DNA of 10,574 nucleotides from Thalassiosira profunda. Its lineage: Eukaryota; Bacillariophyta; Thalassiosirophyceae; Thalassiosirales; Thalassiosiraceae. Positions 6,951-10,574 of the stretch are shown here, piece after piece (position 1 is the first letter of the stretch; each line of letters starts with the position of its first letter). Where the stretch lies: NCBI GenBank assembly GCA_036939355.1, contig JALLAP010002430.1:1-10574 (forward strand). The letters run 5' to 3'. Under the pieces are notes generated by a model, which saw only the letters and a program-made list of their open reading frames with translations, was not told where the DNA came from and did no database searches. A program made the translations under genes and the position numbers.

Positions 6951-7679
6951 CGTGCGGCAGTTCGGGGATCGTAGCGATCTCGTGCACCGCCGTCATTGCA
7001 AAAAATGAGCACTCTTATCTCGCTGGCTGTGCCTCTGAACAACCCAAGCCGCTCTCACGTGACTTACCTTACGTAGTACTCCTACAGCCTATTTGCGAAG
7101 GCTGAGCACTGAGCTAGCACAAGAAGGATGGGATGGAGGGGTTGTAGATAGAGGGAGAATTGTTGCTGTTGCCTTTAGGGCTACTTATTGCCTCATGCAT
7201 CGTCCCAGTCGCACTCTCTCAGTTGATGTTGTACCACGCACTTCGCTTCCCTCTTGGTTGACGAGAATGACCAGGATTGCACCCCCGGGGCAGAGCTTTG
7301 CCGGAGCAGAGCCAAACCCCTTTCTCTCTAGAATGACCGACGCCAAGCTGCAGCAGAGGCTCGCCTAACTGCCAATGACATCATAGGATATCAAGCCTCG
7401 GGTTGGTTGGGTGGGGGCAAAAACCTGCAGTCCAGGCAAAGATACTCGACAGTTGAGAAATCTCGCGGAACGGGAAGGACGGTATCATGAAACAGTGTCA
7501 ACAATCTGCGCGAGCAGAAGTTGAAGCAGCAAGTCTAAGGTAATGGACGGTGGCTAATTTAAGTGATGGGATGAGTGCGGTAGTATTTGTACATACAACA
7601 TCATACGATGACTTCTAATCGTCGCCCCGAAACGCCCCTCAATCTTGCACATGCGGTTGCAAAACAGAGCCAAGAACGC
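6951..7679. promoter_or_regulatory. intergenic region: pseudogene 5' flank and 3' flank of the plastid-protein gene
   Basis: No supported gene. Near the pseudogene end it holds the shared 21-bp element (6992-7012), a CACGTG box at 7056-7061 and, 8 bp further on, TACGTA at 7070-7075. Both are palindromic cores of the bHLH/bZIP type. The intact gene's upstream region also has a CACGTG box. A 91-codon plus-strand frame at 7093-7368 lacks an ATG start and is not credible. From about 7380 to 7679 I see only sequence suited to a 3' UTR of the minus-strand gene. Confidence 0.45.
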
Positions 7680-8153
7680 TTAGTTCTTGCAGCCGGCGCA
7701 GCCCTTCTCGGATCCGGGCTTGGGGTTGGCCTCACGCGCCTCGGCATCGGCCTTCTCCTCCATCATGGTCTGGAAGTTAACATCGCCACGCTGGGGGTCC
7801 TTGTAGCGGGGCTGAGGTGGGAGACGAAAAACACGTGAGATACTAAGAGAAGGAGACAAGTTGCATAAAATTGCATCGGTGTCCACCCTCTAGACGCAAC
7901 TCACCTCGCCGGGGTAGATACCGGACGCATCGGGCGAGTTGCCCTTGTAGGTCTCGAAGGGGTTGAAGTTCTTGCCGGAGCGGGGGCTCGAGGGGTCCCA
8001 CTTGTCGTACACGTCCTTCTTGGCGACCTGGTCCCAGAGCTTGTCGTCGTACTCGCCGTACTCGAAGTTGAGCTTGGTGGGCACGCGCGCGCTGGGGGCG
8101 GGCACGAAGGCGGCGGCGGAGGCCACGAGGGCAGCGGTGACGGCAATCTTCAT
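7680..8153 (-). CDS. small plastid-targeted protein of unknown function (two exons)
   Basis: Exon 1 is 7905-8153 (83 codons), the intron is 7812-7904, and exon 2 is 7680-7811 (43 codons plus TAA). Together they give 126 residues. The N-terminus MKIAVTAALVASAAAFVPAP is a signal peptide followed by SAAAFVP, close to the ASAFAP motif that directs diatom proteins across the four plastid membranes, with cleavage expected before Phe16. A short basic transit-peptide-like stretch follows. The mature part is hydrophilic with no membrane span. It contains EYGEYDDKLWDQ, KDVYDKWDPSSPRSGKNFNP, a spliced YPGE-PRYKDPQ junction, an acidic Glu/Ala helix, and a terminal CAGC (CxxC). The style suggests a conserved small chloroplast protein of photosynthetic stramenopiles, but I cannot name it. 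No in-frame ATG lies upstream. The sequence just before the ATG (pyrimidine-rich, then CCACCACAG) resembles a splice acceptor, so a 5' UTR intron is possible. Confidence 0.88.
7812..7904 (-). other. spliceosomal intron, 93 bp
   Basis: The donor is GAG|GTGAGT and the acceptor is a pyrimidine-rich tract ending CCCACCTCAG|CCCC. The intron is phase 0. Reading straight through meets a stop seven codons into the intron (at the GTCTAG), whereas splicing joins two segments of matching style into one frame ending in TAA. Confidence 0.88.
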
Positions 8154-8851
8154 CTGTGGTGGCAAGGGAAAAGAGGAGGGAAGCAGGTCAGTGAATGGAC
8201 TAGAGGGAACAAGGAGCTGCAATGAAACACAACCGGGTAGCCGAACCGTTCGGCTCAACAGTTTGAAGGGAACGTCTCTTCGAAGTTGCGGGGAGAGAAG
8301 CCACACAACACACAGGCAAAGGAACTCGGCACTGCAGACGCCATCACTGAGCACCGCCGCTCGCCGCTGCGCTCGATCCTCCGCCGCAACCTTCGAAGCT
8401 GTCCACCGCCCAGAACGCCGAGCGCAACCAACGATCCAAAGGGAGGGAACTTGCCATCTTTGTTGGAGGTGTTGATAAAAATCAAGGAACTGAAATTATG
8501 AGCACTTGTGTGCGTGCATAGCGACCGCGAGGAAGCGGAGCTGCCTCCAAGCTGACAACCTGCTTGGATCGGACTGACGTTTGTGCCACCGCGCCCGATC
8601 TTCGTGCGTGGAGGTGGGGATGACGTTTTGTATCCGAAATCCTGATGCCATAAGTCACCAGTTTGGATAGTGAAGGTGCGTGCTCGTACGTATGTAGGCG
8701 TGGGCCGTTTTTGGAACGCACGAAGGAGTTGGACAATGCGTACTCAAGTCAGTAAAGAAATCAATCGAGCTTTTCTGAATGGGTACCTACGGTCTTATTG
8801 CCCTGATCTACGCTGGAGAACAGGCTTCTTTCTATTGAATGAACAATGCGT
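8154..8851. other. intergenic region: promoter/5' UTR of the plastid-protein gene and 3' flank of the coiled-coil gene
   Basis: No gene supported on either strand. The part next to 8153 is pyrimidine-rich in the minus sense, with two possible acceptor AGs (one directly before the ATG, one in CATTGCAG at about 8219-8226), fitting a 5' UTR with or without an intron. The right part carries a direct repeat that copies the end of the neighbouring coding sequence (8733-8771). Confidence 0.5.
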
Positions 8852-8875
8852 TTATGTAAAGAAATCAATTGAGCT
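8733..8875. repeat. direct repeat, copies at 8733-8771 and 8843-8875
   Basis: Both copies contain ACAATGCGT, then TAAAGAAATCAAT[C/T]GAGCT, with a 6-base difference in the spacing between the two parts. The right-hand copy covers the last codons (SSIDFFT) and the stop of the coiled-coil gene. The left copy lies 110 bp further out in the 3' flank and still encodes SSIDFFT in the minus sense, but without a stop at that point. It looks like a short local duplication of the gene's end. Confidence 0.75.
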
Positions 8876-10574
8876 CGTAAATGTGCCACTCTTCGACGGA
8901 CTCTGCGGATTGCTGTGGACGCTTCTATTCGGGCTCTGCGGGTTGGACGATGCCTTTTTCCGTGGGCTCGCCGGTGGGGTCCGGAAGCTCATCGACTCGC
9001 GCAGCCACTCTTCCAGAGAGTCGATCTTCGCTTGCATCATCGATACCTCCGACTTGTGCCGAGACTCTTCCTCGCGCAGGGTTGATATCATCAAGTCCTT
9101 TTGCTCCAGTTCGACAAATTGCTCCTCCACCGTGGCCTCCAGCCCGTTCGACTTGGACTGGGTCGACGATTGTTCCGTTTCCTTCTTGCGAATCTCCTTT
9201 TGCAGTCGCCGGATGACCGAGTCCTTCTCTTTCAGACGCAGATCCATGTTTTGCTGCAAGGCGCTATTCTTCCATCTCAAGTCTTCTTCTTCGGACGCCC
9301 TGGTGGCTAGCTCGCTTCGCAACTTGCCCTTCGTCCTTTTCAGCGCGCGGACCTTGTCGGACGTGGCTGTCTTTTCTCTTTGGAGATGATCAATCTTCAA
9401 CTCAAGTTCCTTCCTCGTCAGCGATATTGCCACGTCCTTCTCGGTTTGAACGTTGGCCATCATTTGTTGCAAAATCTCCTCCGTTTGGACCATTACTTTC
9501 ATCTGTTGCCGGAGCATGTCGTTCTCCCTTCGCAGCTTGTCGATTTCGGCGTTCTCTTCTGGCGCATCTGCTTCCTTGTCCTGCTGCAGCTGTTTCGCTT
9601 TTGCAATTGCTGTCTCTTTCCCAAGAAGCGATGCATTCGACCTCCACCTCAGAAGCTGGTTTTCCTTGTCCTTCTGCCGGATCGCCTCCTCAAGCGCGGA
9701 GATGCGGCTGTTGGCGCTTTGCAACTGCAAGTTAGGCTCCTCCGTGGCTTCGGTTTTTTCTTTTGATGCCATATCTCTTTCCGTCTGACTCCCTATTCTC
9801 TCTTCGAGAGAGCGCTTCTCTGCGGCAAGCCTATCATATTCTGNTATCTCTTTCCGTCTGACTCCCTATTCTCTCTTCGAGAGAGCGCTTCTCTGCGGCA
9901 AGCCTATCATATTCTGTCGCTCGTTCTTGAGCAGATTTCTCCAGTTCTCTCTTGATACGTTCCAAGTCTTCGTTTGTCGCTCTGAGACACTTCGCGTCCT
10001 TGTCGAGCACATCGCATCGAGACATTGCGTCAGACAGTTTGGATTTGGCGTCATCTCTTTCCGTCGTCAGCTCGGCAATCTTTGTTTCGAGACGACGCGC
10101 TTCGGCGACATGACATGCAGTTGTTGTGTCCAACTCCTCTTTCATTCTCTCTACCACGCCTCGGCCATACTCCGAGCGAACGTTCGCCTGGTCCAGCGTC
10201 AGGAACTTTTCGAGGCGACGGACCTCGGCTTCCGAAGCGGCCTCCTCCATACGCGCGGCTCGAAGGTTGGCCTGAAGCACCTCCATTCTCAGTTCCAAGT
10301 GCCGAACCTTCTCGTCCGATTGATCACACTTGGCTTGCAATGCCTCCGCGGCGCGCTGCGAGTAGTCTCGATCTTGCTCGGCGTTTGCCAGCAGCAATTG
10401 CGCCTCGTCTCTGACCAGCTCGGCCGCCATCACTTTCAACTCCGACTGTTCACATCTCGTGCACCTGCCTGCGGTATCCCCGCCGACGACCATATCCCTG
10501 GCATCCGGCGGCCGCCGCCGCCGGCTCGCTTCCACGATGACATCTCCGCCACGAGCGTTCGCGCCGCGATTCGG
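8852..10574 (-). CDS. coiled-coil protein with phospho-motif tail (5' end beyond the right edge; broken by a misassembly)
   Basis: The minus frame is open to the right edge, so the start may lie outside. The first ATG inside is at 10491-10493. Removing the duplicated 72 bp plus N near 9844 joins two open frames into one of at least 522 residues from that ATG. Near this start is a GRCTRCEQ pair of cysteines. Almost all the rest is Glu/Lys/Arg/Gln/Leu-rich heptad sequence typical of a long parallel coiled coil (for example LRRENDMLRQQMKVM and LRLKEKDSVIRRLQKEIRKK), with no ATPase or motor motif visible. The last ~45 residues change to Ser/Pro-rich, with SPRK, SPNR and SPSK (the S-P-x-K/R form preferred by cyclin-dependent kinases) and a doubled SNPQSP. 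The ATG at 9772 is internal, not a second gene's start. A structural, cytoskeletal or tethering role is plausible but unproven. Confidence 0.82.
9772..9916. other. assembly artefact: exact 72-bp duplication around a single N
   Basis: Bases 9772-9843 and 9845-9916 are identical, separated by the N at 9844. The 73 extra bases throw the coiled-coil gene out of frame. Deleting them makes TERD run directly into MASKEK in one frame. The length equals that of the duplication at 4095-4239. Confidence 0.93.

Noticed and set aside
6366..6974. Plus-strand ORF of about 200 codons
   Set aside because: It is antisense to the homologous coding sequence of the pseudogene; all recognisable family similarity is on the minus strand.
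7093..7368. 91-codon plus-strand ORF in the intergenic region
   Set aside because: It begins at TTG, not ATG, its first ATG is about a third of the way in, and composition and context give no support.
8670..9389. Plus-strand ORF of 239 codons rich in Ser, Cys and Phe
   Set aside because: It is antisense to the coiled-coil gene; Ser/Phe/Cys-rich translation is the usual reverse image of Glu/Lys/Arg codons.
9770..9772. ATG at 9772 as the start of a separate coiled-coil gene
   Set aside because: The frame continues upstream without a stop once the duplicated 72 bp and N are removed, so this Met is internal.

Overview
The window looks like nuclear DNA of a centric diatom, most likely Thalassiosira or a close relative. 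The clearest evidence is a small two-exon gene near 8 kb. Its product opens with a signal peptide ending in an ASAFAP-like plastid-import motif (SAAAFVP), and its 93-bp GT-AG intron is typical of a stramenopile nuclear gene. There is no operon structure, no bacterial ribosome-binding sites, and no rRNA, tRNA, CRISPR array or intact mobile element that I can see. Genus-level assignment is inference.

Layout, left to right. (1) 1-896, minus strand: the 5' part of an unrecognised gene that runs off the left edge. (2) 897-1352: a divergent intergenic region with GGTGCACG repeats and a CACGTG box. (3) 1353-2558, plus strand: an intact F-box-like protein whose F-box-like unit is duplicated in tandem (2 x 156 bp), followed by a five-cysteine cluster and a conserved C-terminal domain. 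(4) 2559-3236: intergenic, with an 18-bp perfect palindrome, a hairpin and a triple 7-mer. (5) 3237-5763, plus strand: a long, proline- and serine-rich, apparently disordered protein, split in the raw sequence by an assembly artefact. (6) 5884-6950, minus strand: a degenerate inverted copy of gene 3 with a nonsense codon and a one-base frameshift. (7) 6951-7679: no supported gene. (8) 7680-8153, minus strand: the plastid-targeted protein in two exons. (9) 8154-8851: intergenic. (10) 8852-10574, minus strand: a coiled-coil protein that continues past the right edge and is also split by an assembly artefact.

Two points matter most to a reader. First, both single-N positions (4167 and 9844) are flanked by exact 72-bp direct duplications. 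Removing 73 bases at each place restores an open reading frame across the junction, so each pair of apparent ORFs is one gene. The shared length points to an assembler or scaffolder failing to merge overlapping contig ends. Second, the F-box-like gene and its inverted pseudogene are roughly 80% identical by eye, except for a 223-bp block that is 100% identical and ends sharply. The pseudogene's frameshift lies exactly at one end of that block. This suggests recent gene conversion, or a consensus or assembly error.

The genes do not form an obvious pathway. I see no convincing novel multi-gene system. The interesting content is the decaying inverted gene pair, several lineage-specific-looking proteins of unknown function, and the misassembly signature.
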